Program-made: the position numbers and the translations under genes
Shown: positions 1 to 9,243 of the stretch, in pieces
How positions within the stretch are numbered: position 1 is the stretch's first letter
Layout: the number at the start of each line of letters is the position of its first letter
The notes under the pieces: generated by a model
Seen by the model: the letters and a program-made list of their open reading frames with translations, nothing else
Told to the model about the DNA's origin: nothing
Database searches by the model: none
Origin: JAUVUV01 sp964548275
GTDB taxonomy: Bacteria; Gemmatimonadota; Glassbacteria; GWA2-58-10
Direction: 5' to 3'
DNA: 64,000 bases
Assembly (NCBI GenBank): GCA_964548275.1
Contig: CAZJQI010000004.1
Coordinates: forward strand, 1 to 64,000

Positions 1-2
1 GC

Positions 3-116
3 GTGCAGTGGGAGGGTACGGACAACAGCGGCAAACACGTTTCCAGCGGCGTTTATTTCTACCGTCTCACAACTCCGAACTTCAATGCAACGCGCAAGAT
101 GGTCATTTTAAAATGA
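3..116 (+). CDS. C-terminal end of a secreted protein with FlgD-like / type IX-style sorting module (partial)
   Basis: Only the last 37 codons are in the window; the gene begins upstream. The reading frame from base 3 ends with SSGVYFYRL and then ATRKMVILK before TGA. This is the usual end of the FlgD-like Ig fold that closes many secreted proteins of FCB-group bacteria, where it acts as a type IX secretion or surface-anchoring signal. The tail of the 1440-5663 protein (SGVYFYRM then ITRKMVLLR) is a close relative, so the two genes share an export route. The function of the missing part is unknown. A strong terminator follows within 45 bases. Confidence 0.8.
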   Translation: MQWEGTDNSGKHVSSGVYFYRLTTPNFNATRKMVILK

Positions 117-157
117 TCTAGGCTGGATGGGGGATTCGCCTGATTCTTGCGTCGCGA

Positions 158-194
158 AAGGGCGCTCTCGCTTCAAGCGAGAGCGCCCTTTTTA
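158..194 (+). terminator. Rho-independent terminator
   Basis: A perfect inverted repeat of 13 bp or more (AAGGGCGCTCTCG and CGAGAGCGCCCTT) closes over a CTTCAAG loop and runs into a T tract. It lies about 40 bases after the stop of the partial upstream gene. Confidence 0.9.
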
Positions 195-509
195 ATAGCC
201 CGTTTGGATACTGCGAGGAAAAAATTGCCATCACGGCCTGGTGGAAAATTATTGGCCGCAAACCGGGTTAAAATCAGTATCCCCCTGTATCAAACAGCAA
301 CGGCGGCTCAGTTTGCCTGTTCAGCCCCTTAAAACATAGGAAATTTATGGTTTTCCAGACAGCCGAAAAAACCATAATTTCAGCTTGAACAATGGGAAAA
401 AACCTCGAAGGGAATGGTATGTATATTGCATACTAAATAAAACAGATAATTGGACGACAGTCTTTTGACCCGGATTCTAACTTCGCGACCGTTTGAAGGG
501 GAGCCCCGA
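195..509. other. Intergenic region with one inverted repeat
   Basis: About 315 bases after the terminator hold no convincing gene. The small frames here have no ribosome binding site and no recognisable protein. The one visible structure is an imperfect hairpin at about 344-380: TTATGGTTTT pairs with AAAACCATAA across a 13-base loop. It could be a regulatory leader of the dockerin-like gene that follows, but no known riboswitch consensus is met. Confidence 0.5.
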
Positions 510-1400
510 ATGAACCTCAAGACTATATTCCTGTCAACAGTTTTGATCTCATTTTTTCTTAACAACAACGAGGTTCTGGCTCAGGATTCACCGATCGATA
601 TTAAACATTTGGAAGTAACAGACCTGTCCTTAAGCAGCGCTAAGATTTCCTGGGTCACGGATGAGAAAACCTCTTCCAACTGGGTCGAGGTGTATTCAAC
701 TGATCCAGATACGGTGATGATATTTTTTGACACTTATAAAGCTCCCAGCTATATACATGTAGTGAACATAATAGATCTTTCTCCTGAAAAGGAATACAAG
801 TTCTGCGTGGGTTCCGGGGATATGGTCTGGGACAATGAGGGGGCGTTGTATTCTTTCAAAACCCTTCCAAGTTCAGGAGAAATCCCCCCCGCGAACACGA
901 TATACGGCAATGTGACCGATACCTGGGATAACCCCTTGGAGCGTATCCTTGTTCTGATCAGAATTAAAAGGGAAGGTGACGATCCTTCCCTTCTTCGTAC
1001 TTTACTGACAGACAAAAATGGTATCTGGCTCACTAACCCGTCTGAATTTCGCGCCGAGAACGGTTCCCTGTACAACGCTTGGGCCGGCGACAGGGTTTTG
1101 ATCCATTACATCCCCAATTACTGGAGCGAGCATTCAGACAGCTCTGCGGTTTTAACTGGAGACAGTCCACAGTCTCTCGGCGAGGTGAGTATCACCGCTT
1201 ACGACCCGAACGAGGTGATAAAAGGCGATCTGGACAACAATGGGGCGATAAATATTTTCGATCTGCTGGATCTTTTGAAAGTCCTCAGCGGCAAGCTCGT
1301 GCCTGAGGAACAGAGGCTTTTCGGAGCGGCTGACGTGGACACAAGCGGCACGATAAATATCTTTGACCTGCTGACTCTGTTGGGATTGCTCAAAGGTTGA
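510..1400 (+). CDS. Secreted protein: fibronectin-III-like domain, carboxypeptidase-regulatory-like domain, two dockerin-like repeats
   Basis: A 296-residue exported protein. Residues 1-25 form a signal peptide (MNLKTIFLSTVLISFF, ending near VLAQ). The start at 510 is preferred over an in-frame ATG at 450 because GGGGAG lies just upstream and the signal peptide then starts correctly. Residues about 30-115 resemble a fibronectin-III fold (KISWVTDEKTSSNWVEV). Residues about 135-235 resemble a carboxypeptidase-regulatory beta-sandwich (IYGNVTDTWDNPLERILVLI). The C-terminus has two calcium-loop repeats (GDLDNNGAINIFDLLDLL and ADVDTSGTINIFDLLTLL) of dockerin type. The same IFDLLxLLKVLSG helix recurs in the protein at 62944-63747. 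Binding partner and role are unknown; surface attachment is inferred. Confidence 0.75.
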   Translation: MNLKTIFLSTVLISFFLNNNEVLAQDSPIDIKHLEVTDLSLSSAKISWVTDEKTSSNWVEVYSTDPDTVMIFFDTYKAPSYIHVVNIIDLSPEKEYKFCVGSGDMVWDNEGALYSFKTLPSSGEIPPANTIYGNVTDTWDNPLERILVLIRIKREGDDPSLLRTLLTDKNGIWLTNPSEFRAENGSLYNAWAGDRVLIHYIPNYWSEHSDSSAVLTGDSPQSLGEVSITAYDPNEVIKGDLDNNGAINIFDLLDLLKVLSGKLVPEEQRLFGAADVDTSGTINIFDLLTLLGLLKG

Positions 1401-1439
1401 TCCGGCAAAGAACAGATTCAAAATTCAGGAATTGACTCC

Positions 1440-4400
1440 ATGCTCGATTCTCCGAAAATTATCACTAACAAAATACCAGGTTTGCTGGCGTTTTTCCTGA
1501 TCCTGGTCCTGCCTTTTCAGGCGAGGGCTCAGGAAACCGCACTGGAGATAACAGACATCCGGCTTTCCAACCATACCGGTAATGCATTCGTCGTCTCCTG
1601 GCGCACCAACCGGCCCACCACGGAAAACCAGCTTATCTACGGCAAGGACAAGTTCAACCCTGAATCCGTGGTAAACAGCTCAATCGAGGGGCTGAGCCAG
1701 GTGCATTACGCCCAGGTGACCTTTCTTGACATCAATGTGGCCTATTTCTATAAGGTGCGCTCAGACGGACTGGAAAAATCTGTCAGCCCTACGGGGATCG
1801 ATTCGATCATTACCTCTCAGCAGAAAAGACCTGATGTGAGTACCAACCTCGTTGGAAATGTGATAGATCAGATTACAGACGATCCGATGGAAAACGTACT
1901 GGTTCGCTCTTTTTACAAGTGGTTCAGAAATGTCGGTGACACGGTGAAGTACGACAGCACCATGTGGTATGCGGTTTTAACTAACCAGGAAGGTAATTTC
2001 AACTTCGATATCGCCAATTACCGGACTTACGAAGACGGTATAATGGGCCTGCCGGAGTATATCCCGAGCCAGACCTGGCTGTTTCTTGAAATTCTCAGCG
2101 CAAGCCAGGGAATCGAGCGCGACAGCATTCTGCTGACAGTCGTCCGGAGAGCGGGTAATTTCCAGGATTTGGGAACTTACGAAATTATTGATATTGCAAA
2201 GAAAGCCAGCCGCGGGATTATCAACGCCTCAAGCCCGGTTCTCTCAAACGGCACAAGCGCCTCGGTGGTGCAGGTCACCGTGCTGGACGAACTGGATCAG
2301 CCGGTCCCGAATGTCGAGCTCCAGCTGCGTGCCACGCCGGATCGCGGAGTAAAATACCTTCATCCCCAGCAGCCCACTGATGTCAACGGGCAGACCTGGG
2401 GCCTGCTCTTTTCTGAGGTTGCCGAGACCAAGACGGTCCGGGCGATAAATGTCTCCAGCCCGGACAGCACTGAACTGGATACCTTCGCCCTGGTATCTTT
2501 CCTTTCCGCAGCCACTGCCGATTTTACTCTGGATAACACGCCGCCTTTCATTTATTTCACCACCGAGCACCCGAACACCCAGAACGTCGCCGGGCCGTAC
2601 TGGATCACAAGCAGCGTGGTGGATAATTTCATGTTTAAGGTCAAGCTGGTCTGGACCACCCAAAGCAGTATTTTCGCTGATACGGTCGAGATGACCAATG
2701 TGTTCGGCACGAACGACTATACCGGCGACATTCCAGGACAGCCGTTTAATTCGGTTGTTCAGTATCTGGTCATTGCCGAGGATTCGATGGGCTTGAAAAG
2801 TTCCAAGCCGGACAGCATACATGTCAACCCGTTTGTTCCGGCCTACCGCTTCGAGGTGCTTTTGGATACCGCAGCGGCAGCCCCGAAAATGGGGATCACC
2901 CTGACCACGGATGCCCTGAGTACGCTAAACTCCAATCTGCCGGTAAGAATCCACACCTGGATCACCTCGACCATGGGGGTGAGGTCGGCTGTTATCAAGT
3001 GGCGAAACCTGCTGGATGGTTTCACTTTCTTTGATATCCCGCTGCAGCATTACGGCGCGCACTACTGGGGAGAGATCCCACCTAATCCGGTAGGCAGCAG
3101 CATCGAGTATTTTATCCAGGTCACGGATTCTCTCGGCCAGGTGGAGAAGGATGCGCGGCTTGCCCCAAACAGCGGCCTGTACACTTACGAAATCCTCTCT
3201 TTGGCATCGCTCGGCACGGTGAGTTTCGCCGATACGACCAATATTCTCGGCACCAGCGATGTGCGTAAGAGCAGGTTTGCAAGCCTGGCGGATCTTAACA
3301 ATGACAGGGTGGTCGATGTGGTGGTCGCCAACTACGGCGAGCCGAACAACATCTATCACTACAACCACGTCCTGGGCCTCGAAGACAAGACTTTCGAAAG
3401 TTTCGTCGGAATCCAGCAGCCTGATAACTCTACCTGCGTCGCAGTGGCAGATTTCAACGCGGATGACAATCTCGATATAGTCTTTGCCAATGACGGCGGC
3501 CAGAATCGGCTGTTTATGAACAATAGCCACGGCCGGTTCGAGGATGTTTCTCTTAAGCTGTTCGCCCCTACGGGCATGACCTACCTTCCCGAGGGCGAAT
3601 GGGGTTCGAGATGTGTTGTGGCGAATGACTTTAACGGCGACGGCGCAATCGATCTTTTTTTCGCCAACTCCAGTGTAACGGGCGGAGAGAAGAACAGGCT
3701 GTTCTATAATGACAGCCTCGGGGTATTCTGCGACGTGACCGATCTGAAAATGATCAGCCATCCAGCAGACCAGAGCGTCTGGGCTGTGGCCGGCGATTTA
3801 AACGGCGATGGAGCCACGGATATCGTGATTATCAACCGGGCACAGGATCATGCCTGGCTGCGTAACCACGGCGCCGGGGTTTTCCAGTACAACCAACTCA
3901 CCTCTGAATCCGCTGCCCAGGCCACAGGCGGAGACCTGGCGGACGTGGATGGTGACGGTGACCTGGATCTGGTGGTGGCCCAGAATGAAACCCAGCAGAA
4001 CGAGCTGTTCCTTAACAACGGCAACGGAGGATTTGCCAAAGATACCGAAGGCAGGCTGCCGCCGGAAAGCAGCAACACTGTTGGGGTGAAATTTTTCGAC
4101 GCAAACGCCGACGGTTACATTGACCTCTATTATATCAACTACGGCGAACCGAATCCCCTTCTGCTCAATAACGGCCAGGGTTTTTTCTACGAGGCTCCTG
4201 CCGGAATGATACCTGCCTGGAGCAGCACCTCCCGCGCCCTGGCAGTCACCGATTTCAACCAGGACAACCGGGTGGATCTTTATCTCTGTGAGGAAAGCTG
4301 GAGGAACACTCTCATCCACAGCCGCTACTTCTCTCCTGATGATGGCGCAAGGCCCTCCGAATTCGATCTGGTGGCCCCTGCAGGCGGTGATACGATCAAT

Positions 4401-5663
4401 ACCCCGACAACGACCTTTATCTGGGGCTCGAGCACCTCCACGGACTCCACAGACATTCTGTGCTACGAGTTCTGGCTTTCACTCGACAGCCTGTTTACCA
4501 TAAACAATATAATCAGCCAGATCCCGGATTTGAGCGACACCACGGTCACGGTGCCGAACCTGACCGACAATACTCGCTACTGGTGGAAAGTGCTCGTGCG
4601 GGGAAAATCGGGCTTCACGGTGAGCAGCCGGCAGACAAACGGTTTTCTTCTGCTCGAATCCCATCAGGGCCAGGGGCCGGAATTTATGGTGCTGGTAAGC
4701 AGAAACCCCGTTTTTATCGGGCATATCACTTTCTATATCATTTCCTCCGAAACCCTGCGGGCCGACCCTACAGTGAAAGTCAACCTGGAGAACGTTCCGG
4801 TAACCCGCGTGGGCCAGAACGACATCTGGCGGGCGCAATATACCACGCGCTCCTCGTTTCTGCTTACCGTTACCGGCGAGAATGCTGCAGGCAGGCTCGG
4901 CGAGTTCACCAACGCCTATTCCTCTGTGCTTGCTTCCGCAGGCCTTGGTTTTGTACTTTCCACCCCTGAGGGCAAAGCCTGGCTGAGTGTTGATGCAGCC
5001 TCGGCAGGTGGAGGATTACTTGTGCTGGCCCAGGCTAACCAGCCGGTGCACAATGAAAAAATCAAGGCCAAATTGGCACGGCTGAGCGGTCTCGCCGGAA
5101 TCCAGCCTGAGAACATCGAGGCATTACTCGAGGGCGAAAGCTATACTTTCAGCGCTATTCAAGGGAGCCTTCAGGGCAGCGCCCTGATCTCGATCAAAGC
5201 CTCAGGGAAAGAGCCTGATCAGGGGCTGGCGGTTTGCCTGCTGAAATCAGCACAGTGGCAGCCGCTTCAAACCTATTTCGACCCGGCTACCGGGACTTAC
5301 AGCGCCAGGACCGGCCAACTGGGTACTTTTGCCCTCCGTCCGACCGGTGCAGGCAGCGCAGTCTTGCCCAAAGCAGGCTCCTTCTGGCTGGCGCAGAACA
5401 GTCCCAACCCCTTTAACCCGACGACTTTTATTACTTATTCAGTACCGGGTCCTGATCCGGTCACAAGGCTCACGATAAAGATTTACAGCCTGCGCGGCCA
5501 ACTGGTCCGCACACTGGTCGATGGTTCAAGGCAGCCGGGAACCTATGCGGTTCAGTGGAACGGTAGATCGGATGACGGCAAGGACCTGCCGAGCGGGGTT
5601 TATTTCTATCGAATGAATGCGCCAGGTACGTCTATCACACGGAAAATGGTGCTTTTACGTTAG
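1440..5663 (+). CDS. Large secreted FG-GAP/VCBS-repeat protein with fibronectin-III domains and FlgD-like C-terminal sorting domain
   Basis: A 1407-residue exported protein with a signal peptide at residues 1-30 (LLAFFLILVLPFQARAQ). An N-terminal fibronectin-III-like domain (VVSWRTNRPTTENQLIYG) is followed by regulatory-like and Ig-like beta domains to about residue 580. Next come five to six FG-GAP/VCBS repeats (about 590-970) with acidic calcium loops such as DLNNDRVVDVVV, DFNADDNLDIVF, DFNGDGAIDLFF and DVDGDGDLDLVV. A second fibronectin-III-like module (about 980-1080) precedes the FlgD-like tail, which contains NSPNPFNPTT and ends SITRKMVLLR. FG-GAP propellers commonly mediate carbohydrate or protein binding at cell surfaces. 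It lies 39 bases after the dockerin-like gene, so the two are probably co-transcribed. The ligand is unknown. Confidence 0.85.
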   Translation: MLDSPKIITNKIPGLLAFFLILVLPFQARAQETALEITDIRLSNHTGNAFVVSWRTNRPTTENQLIYGKDKFNPESVVNSSIEGLSQVHYAQVTFLDINVAYFYKVRSDGLEKSVSPTGIDSIITSQQKRPDVSTNLVGNVIDQITDDPMENVLVRSFYKWFRNVGDTVKYDSTMWYAVLTNQEGNFNFDIANYRTYEDGIMGLPEYIPSQTWLFLEILSASQGIERDSILLTVVRRAGNFQDLGTYEIIDIAKKASRGIINASSPVLSNGTSASVVQVTVLDELDQPVPNVELQLRATPDRGVKYLHPQQPTDVNGQTWGLLFSEVAETKTVRAINVSSPDSTELDTFALVSFLSAATADFTLDNTPPFIYFTTEHPNTQNVAGPYWITSSVVDNFMFKVKLVWTTQSSIFADTVEMTNVFGTNDYTGDIPGQPFNSVVQYLVIAEDSMGLKSSKPDSIHVNPFVPAYRFEVLLDTAAAAPKMGITLTTDALSTLNSNLPVRIHTWITSTMGVRSAVIKWRNLLDGFTFFDIPLQHYGAHYWGEIPPNPVGSSIEYFIQVTDSLGQVEKDARLAPNSGLYTYEILSLASLGTVSFADTTNILGTSDVRKSRFASLADLNNDRVVDVVVANYGEPNNIYHYNHVLGLEDKTFESFVGIQQPDNSTCVAVADFNADDNLDIVFANDGGQNRLFMNNSHGRFEDVSLKLFAPTGMTYLPEGEWGSRCVVANDFNGDGAIDLFFANSSVTGGEKNRLFYNDSLGVFCDVTDLKMISHPADQSVWAVAGDLNGDGATDIVIINRAQDHAWLRNHGAGVFQYNQLTSESAAQATGGDLADVDGDGDLDLVVAQNETQQNELFLNNGNGGFAKDTEGRLPPESSNTVGVKFFDANADGYIDLYYINYGEPNPLLLNNGQGFFYEAPAGMIPAWSSTSRALAVTDFNQDNRVDLYLCEESWRNTLIHSRYFSPDDGARPSEFDLVAPAGGDTINTPTTTFIWGSSTSTDSTDILCYEFWLSLDSLFTINNIISQIPDLSDTTVTVPNLTDNTRYWWKVLVRGKSGFTVSSRQTNGFLLLESHQGQGPEFMVLVSRNPVFIGHITFYIISSETLRADPTVKVNLENVPVTRVGQNDIWRAQYTTRSSFLLTVTGENAAGRLGEFTNAYSSVLASAGLGFVLSTPEGKAWLSVDAASAGGGLLVLAQANQPVHNEKIKAKLARLSGLAGIQPENIEALLEGESYTFSAIQGSLQGSALISIKASGKEPDQGLAVCLLKSAQWQPLQTYFDPATGTYSARTGQLGTFALRPTGAGSAVLPKAGSFWLAQNSPNPFNPTTFITYSVPGPDPVTRLTIKIYSLRGQLVRTLVDGSRQPGTYAVQWNGRSDDGKDLPSGVYFYRMNAPGTSITRKMVLLR

Positions 5664-5694
5664 CAGGCAAGGTTTTCGCTACGGAGACGCGGGG

Positions 5695-6315
5695 ATGAAA
5701 ACAGCAGTTTATATACTCATGATTAACCTGACTTTGATTGCCTGCACTACACCGGCCGCTCCGGAATTCGACCTCAGGCCGAGCTATTTGAACGAGGTCT
5801 CCAGAGGATGGGCGTTTTTCAGTGACGGCAACTACGGGCTGGCTTCCACAAGCTTCCGGATTGCCATAGAGGCGGACGAGCAGAGAATTTGGCCGGAAGC
5901 CCATATCGGGCTTGGCTGGAGCCTGGCCATGCAGGATTCCCTGACAAAGTCGATCAATAATTTCAACACAGCGTTTTCAAGGCAGCCTTTGAGCGCACAG
6001 GACAGTCTCTCTATTTTCGCAGGGATGAGCCTGTCCTATCGTGATGTAACTCCGCCGAATTTCACCCTGGTCAGGGATAATGCTCTCGCTGTTCTGGAAA
6101 AAGATCCCAACTTTGTTTTCGAATACAAACAGTCGATCAATGCGGATGACCTCCGGGCCGTGCTTGCCGGGGCTTATTTCAACCTCTCCCAGTACGAGGA
6201 GGCGGCTGCAATCGCAGACCCTGACAGCCTGCTCGATCCACAATCCGCTTCTTACCAAACTGAATTGCTGACCAAAATTAATTTGCTGATTATGCTCAGC
6301 CGGGAAGGAGAGTGA
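5695..6315 (+). CDS. TPR-like lipoprotein
   Basis: A 206-residue predicted lipoprotein. The start at 5695 is chosen because it places MKTAVYILMINLTLIAC, a short signal peptide with lipobox LIAC, at the N-terminus; an in-frame ATG at 5617 would overlap the upstream gene and bury the signal. After lipidation at Cys17 the mature part carries helical repeat segments (GWAFFSDGNYGLASTSFRIA, AHIGLGWSLAMQDS) typical of tetratricopeptide proteins. It is followed 4 bases later by another TPR protein gene, suggesting one transcript and a joint envelope scaffold role. The exact function is unknown. Confidence 0.7.
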   Translation: MKTAVYILMINLTLIACTTPAAPEFDLRPSYLNEVSRGWAFFSDGNYGLASTSFRIAIEADEQRIWPEAHIGLGWSLAMQDSLTKSINNFNTAFSRQPLSAQDSLSIFAGMSLSYRDVTPPNFTLVRDNALAVLEKDPNFVFEYKQSINADDLRAVLAGAYFNLSQYEEAAAIADPDSLLDPQSASYQTELLTKINLLIMLSREGE

Positions 6316-6319
6316 TCGA

Positions 6320-7216
6320 TTGAAAGAGAGAAATCTCACATGCTTTTTGCTTCTTGCAGTTTTTCTGTCGCCCTTAGGCCTGGCCGCAGCACCCCAGAGC
6401 GTGGAGAACCTTTTTCTGGCCAAGGAACACGCGGCGCGCGGGGATCAGTATATGGCGATAAACCTCTGGGACGAGGCTGAACAGGTGTACTGGAAAGCTG
6501 TTGCTCTCGACTACGCAAACAGTAAGGCTCGGAAGGGACTCGGTGATGTCTACCGCAAAAAAGAGATGTACGAAAAGGCTATCGGGAATTATCAGATCGT
6601 GCTCAATAATCAGCCCAACAATGTGGATATCCAGTATCTGATAAGCCTCTCATATTACGACAACCACCAGTACGAACAGGCCCGGATTGCCGCAGAAAAA
6701 GCCCTGCAGATGAACCCCGAGCTGGCCAAGGCGGAAAACCTGGTGCGGCTGAGCGAGGCGAAACAGCGTGAACAAACATTCGAGCTGGAAGCCCTGCGCC
6801 AGAAAGAGGAAACCGTACTGGCGAGTTTTCGCCAGATCCAGGAAGAAAAGGAAGGTGTTTTTATCGGGTCGCTAATCCCGGGCTGGCGTCTGATCCAGAC
6901 CGCGGAACGCAGGACGATGTGGACCGGATACGCTATCCTGGGCGCTACTGCCGGGTTGATGCTGGGCGGCTATTTCCTTCGCAGCGCAGGACAGGACGCC
7001 TACGATCAGGCCACCACCGCGATCAGCAAGGAATACTACCTCGACCGGGTGGACCTGGGACAAACACGCTTTAAATATGGCGGTTACATGATTGATGCCG
7101 CGCTATGCATATTCGCCCTCAATCTGGCAGACTCGTTTCTGTTCAAGGGCAAGATTTTCGGCGGACGGACAAGGGTCAAACCAAGCCTGCCCGACCGCCA
7201 AAGGCACACCCGCTAA
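6320..7216 (+). CDS. Exported TPR protein with C-terminal membrane segments
   Basis: A 298-residue protein starting with TTG; GGAAGGAG lies 10-15 bases upstream and no better start exists. Residues 1-23 form a signal peptide (CFLLLAVFLSPLGLAAA). TPR-like helices span about 30-160 (AEQVYWKAVALDYANSKARKG, YEKAIGNYQIVLNNQPNN). A charged coiled stretch (about 155-190) leads to a C-terminal part with two hydrophobic segments (YAILGATAGLMLGGYFL and YMIDAALCIFALNLADSFLF) and the phrase SLIPGWRLIQT, resembling the DUF5683 type of Bacteroidetes membrane proteins. It is coupled to the upstream lipoprotein gene. A periplasmic scaffold anchored in the membrane is inferred. Confidence 0.65.
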   Translation: MKERNLTCFLLLAVFLSPLGLAAAPQSVENLFLAKEHAARGDQYMAINLWDEAEQVYWKAVALDYANSKARKGLGDVYRKKEMYEKAIGNYQIVLNNQPNNVDIQYLISLSYYDNHQYEQARIAAEKALQMNPELAKAENLVRLSEAKQREQTFELEALRQKEETVLASFRQIQEEKEGVFIGSLIPGWRLIQTAERRTMWTGYAILGATAGLMLGGYFLRSAGQDAYDQATTAISKEYYLDRVDLGQTRFKYGGYMIDAALCIFALNLADSFLFKGKIFGGRTRVKPSLPDRQRHTR

Positions 7217-7542
7217 TGAAAAATGACTCTTATACCGCATTTTAGGCTTAATCAAGTTTCCCCTTGATAATTACCTATCCCCTTCCGCTTCGAGGCCTTC
7301 CTGTCAGGGGACGGCTTTTTTATTCATCCCTACAATCCCCCTTACCAAAGGGGGAGACAGGGGGTTGTCTTGATGTGTTCACCCTCAGGGGGAATAATAT
7401 CGATCAAATTCATCATTGTGATACTCCGCGGCTTGCCGCGGGGTAGTTCATAGAACAAAAAATCCTTTAAGTGCGGCATGTTTTAACCCATATTAAATAT
7501 TTATTTGTATGAACGGTCAATTTTAAACAGAGGAAAAAGAAT
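7217..7542. other. Intergenic region holding copy 1 of a dispersed repeat
   Basis: No gene is supported in these 326 bases. Most of the second half (about 7345-7451) is a repeat with a second copy at 50561-50676. The remainder is AT-rich leader sequence before the TTG start of the radical SAM gene. Confidence 0.6.
7345..7451 (+). repeat. Dispersed repeat, copy 1 (REP/MITE-like)
   Basis: This segment aligns almost throughout with 50561-50676. Shared blocks include GATGTGTTC, CGATCAAA, CATTGTGATACT, CGCGGCTTGCCG and GGGGTAGTTCAT, with scattered substitutions. It contains a 7-bp hairpin CCGCGGC-TT-GCCGCGG at 7426-7441. No transposase lies nearby. The structure resembles non-autonomous REP or MITE-type elements mobilised in trans. 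Confidence 0.75.
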
Positions 7543-9168
7543 TTGCCCCGCTTTGCTGCCCTGGAAAGGTTACGAAAGAAAATCCTGGCTGGAGAAACAG
7601 GCACGATCATCAAAACTGGCTACTGTCCACTCGAGGTAGGGATTGTGGCTCTGTCTCCCTATGCAGTTGTGATGGACAGTCTCGGTTTTCAAACTGTTTA
7701 TCGCCTTTTCAACCAGCATCCGGAGGTCCGGTGTGAAAGGATTTTTTTCCTGAACCGGAGAGTGGGCGAAGAAAATGGCGAATGGCTTTCCCTGGAATCA
7801 GGGAGGAAACCCCGGGATTTCCCGGTTCTTGCCTCCTCGATCTCTTACGAACAAGAGCTACTCAGGCTGCCCACCATCCTTCAAGATGCACGAATTCCCC
7901 TTTATACTGCAGAACGCGCCGATAACTCTCCGATCGTGTTTTGCGGCGGGCCGGTAATCACGGCCAATCCGGAACCGGCAGCCGCCTTTATCGATGTTTG
8001 CGGAATCGGAGATTCCGAAAGGCTCGTGCCAGAGTTTGCCGAGCTCTGGCTTGCAGCCCTGGAACAGGGCTGGAACCGGGAACGGCTGCTTGGGGAGCTG
8101 GCCGAAAGGCCAGGATTTTATATACCAGCCTTGTACAAAATAAAGACTGTCGAGGGTGAATATCCCGCTGTGCCTGCACCGGAACGCAAAGAGGCTCCCC
8201 GCAAAGTCCAGCGGGTGGCCGCCTCTCTTGACTGCACACCGGTCCACAGCGGGATTGTGTCAAATGCCACCCATTTCAAGGGAATGTTCCTGGTCGAGGT
8301 CGCCCGCGGCTGCCGCTGGAGGTGCCGATTCTGCCTTGTCTCTCAGGTAAACCGCCCGTACCGCTACGTGGAGGCGAAGCGCGTTATAGAAGTGCTGGAT
8401 GAAGTTCCGCCAGAGGCCCGGGCGATCGGACTGGTGGGAGCCAATCTCTGCGACCACCCCGAACTGGAAATGATAATCGAAGAAATTGCCCGCAGAGATC
8501 TTCGCCTGGGAGTTTCTTCCCTGCGGGTGGATACGGTTAGTGAGGGGCTGCTGGAGCTGTTCAAAGCCTGCAAGGTGAAAAGCCTGACTCTTGCCCCGGA
8601 GACAGCAAGCCAAAAGTTACTTGCCCGAATCGGCAAACGCTATATTCCCGGGCGCTTATTTGAGGTGGTGGAACTGATTGCAAAAACCGGGTTCGACAGT
8701 CTCAAACTCTATTATATGGCGGGCTTGCCTGGCGAACAGAGCCAGCACAGGCAGGAACTCATCTCTCAGATTAAAGAACTCGCCGGCTTGGTCGGCCCAC
8801 GGATGCGGCTGAAAATAAGCTTGAACACGTTTATCCCCAAGCCTCAGACCGCTTGGCAGGACGAGTCGATGTTTCACGCTGTGCAGATTAAGCAGGCGGT
8901 CCGCCAGATCAGGCGTGGACTGACCGGGCTCGGGGCGAAAGTGCAACTTCAAGCAGGATCGGTTGCTGAATTCCTGGCCCAGGCAGCGCTTTCGCTGGGT
9001 GACAGAACAATGGCCCAGGCAGTGGTGCGCACAGCAACCACCGGCGGACGCTTTCTGGACTGTTTGGCTCTGGAAGGAATCGAGCTGGAACCGGTTTTGT
9101 TCAAAAGAAAAAAGCCCACAATCGAGCATCCCTGGAGCGTGCTTGAATGTGAGCACCTGCAAGACTGA
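7543..9168 (+). CDS. Radical SAM protein with N-terminal B12-binding-like region
   Basis: A 541-residue protein starting at TTG after AGAGGAAAAAG. The radical SAM cluster motif CRWRCRFC supplies Cys257, Cys261 and Cys264 to the [4Fe-4S] cluster that cleaves S-adenosylmethionine. The N-terminal 200 residues have the layout of a cobalamin-binding-type domain seen in COG1032 proteins (YAVVMDSLGFQTVYRLFNQ, VFCGGPVITANPEPAAAFID), without a clear DxHxxG cobalamin motif. The C-terminal part contains KISLNTFIPKPQTAWQ, as in methylthiotransferase-like and uncharacterised COG1032 members. The substrate is unknown. It is a single-gene unit facing rpmB. Confidence 0.75.
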   Translation: MPRFAALERLRKKILAGETGTIIKTGYCPLEVGIVALSPYAVVMDSLGFQTVYRLFNQHPEVRCERIFFLNRRVGEENGEWLSLESGRKPRDFPVLASSISYEQELLRLPTILQDARIPLYTAERADNSPIVFCGGPVITANPEPAAAFIDVCGIGDSERLVPEFAELWLAALEQGWNRERLLGELAERPGFYIPALYKIKTVEGEYPAVPAPERKEAPRKVQRVAASLDCTPVHSGIVSNATHFKGMFLVEVARGCRWRCRFCLVSQVNRPYRYVEAKRVIEVLDEVPPEARAIGLVGANLCDHPELEMIIEEIARRDLRLGVSSLRVDTVSEGLLELFKACKVKSLTLAPETASQKLLARIGKRYIPGRLFEVVELIAKTGFDSLKLYYMAGLPGEQSQHRQELISQIKELAGLVGPRMRLKISLNTFIPKPQTAWQDESMFHAVQIKQAVRQIRRGLTGLGAKVQLQAGSVAEFLAQAALSLGDRTMAQAVVRTATTGGRFLDCLALEGIELEPVLFKRKKPTIEHPWSVLECEHLQD

Positions 9169-9174
9169 TATTGC

Positions 9175-9211
9175 GCCAGGCTATCAGCCTAACCAACAGA
9201 TTCAGCCTGGC
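9175..9211. terminator. Hairpin between convergent genes, possible terminator
   Basis: GCCAGGCT (9175-9182) pairs with AGCCTGGC (9204-9211), an 8-bp stem with a 21-base loop, between the stop of the radical SAM gene and the end of rpmB. There is no long T tract, so the terminator call is weak. Confidence 0.35.
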
Positions 9212-9243
9212 CTGCGTACTGTGCGGCGAAATAAAATAACGAT

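Noticed and set aside
147..332. A 61-codon frame after the first terminator
   Set aside because: It runs through the terminator stem, has no ribosome site and no protein-like composition.
200..340. A possible c-di-GMP (GEMM) riboswitch before the dockerin-like gene
   Set aside because: Phrases such as GGCCGCAAACC recall the aptamer, but the conserved core and its two helices cannot be completed.
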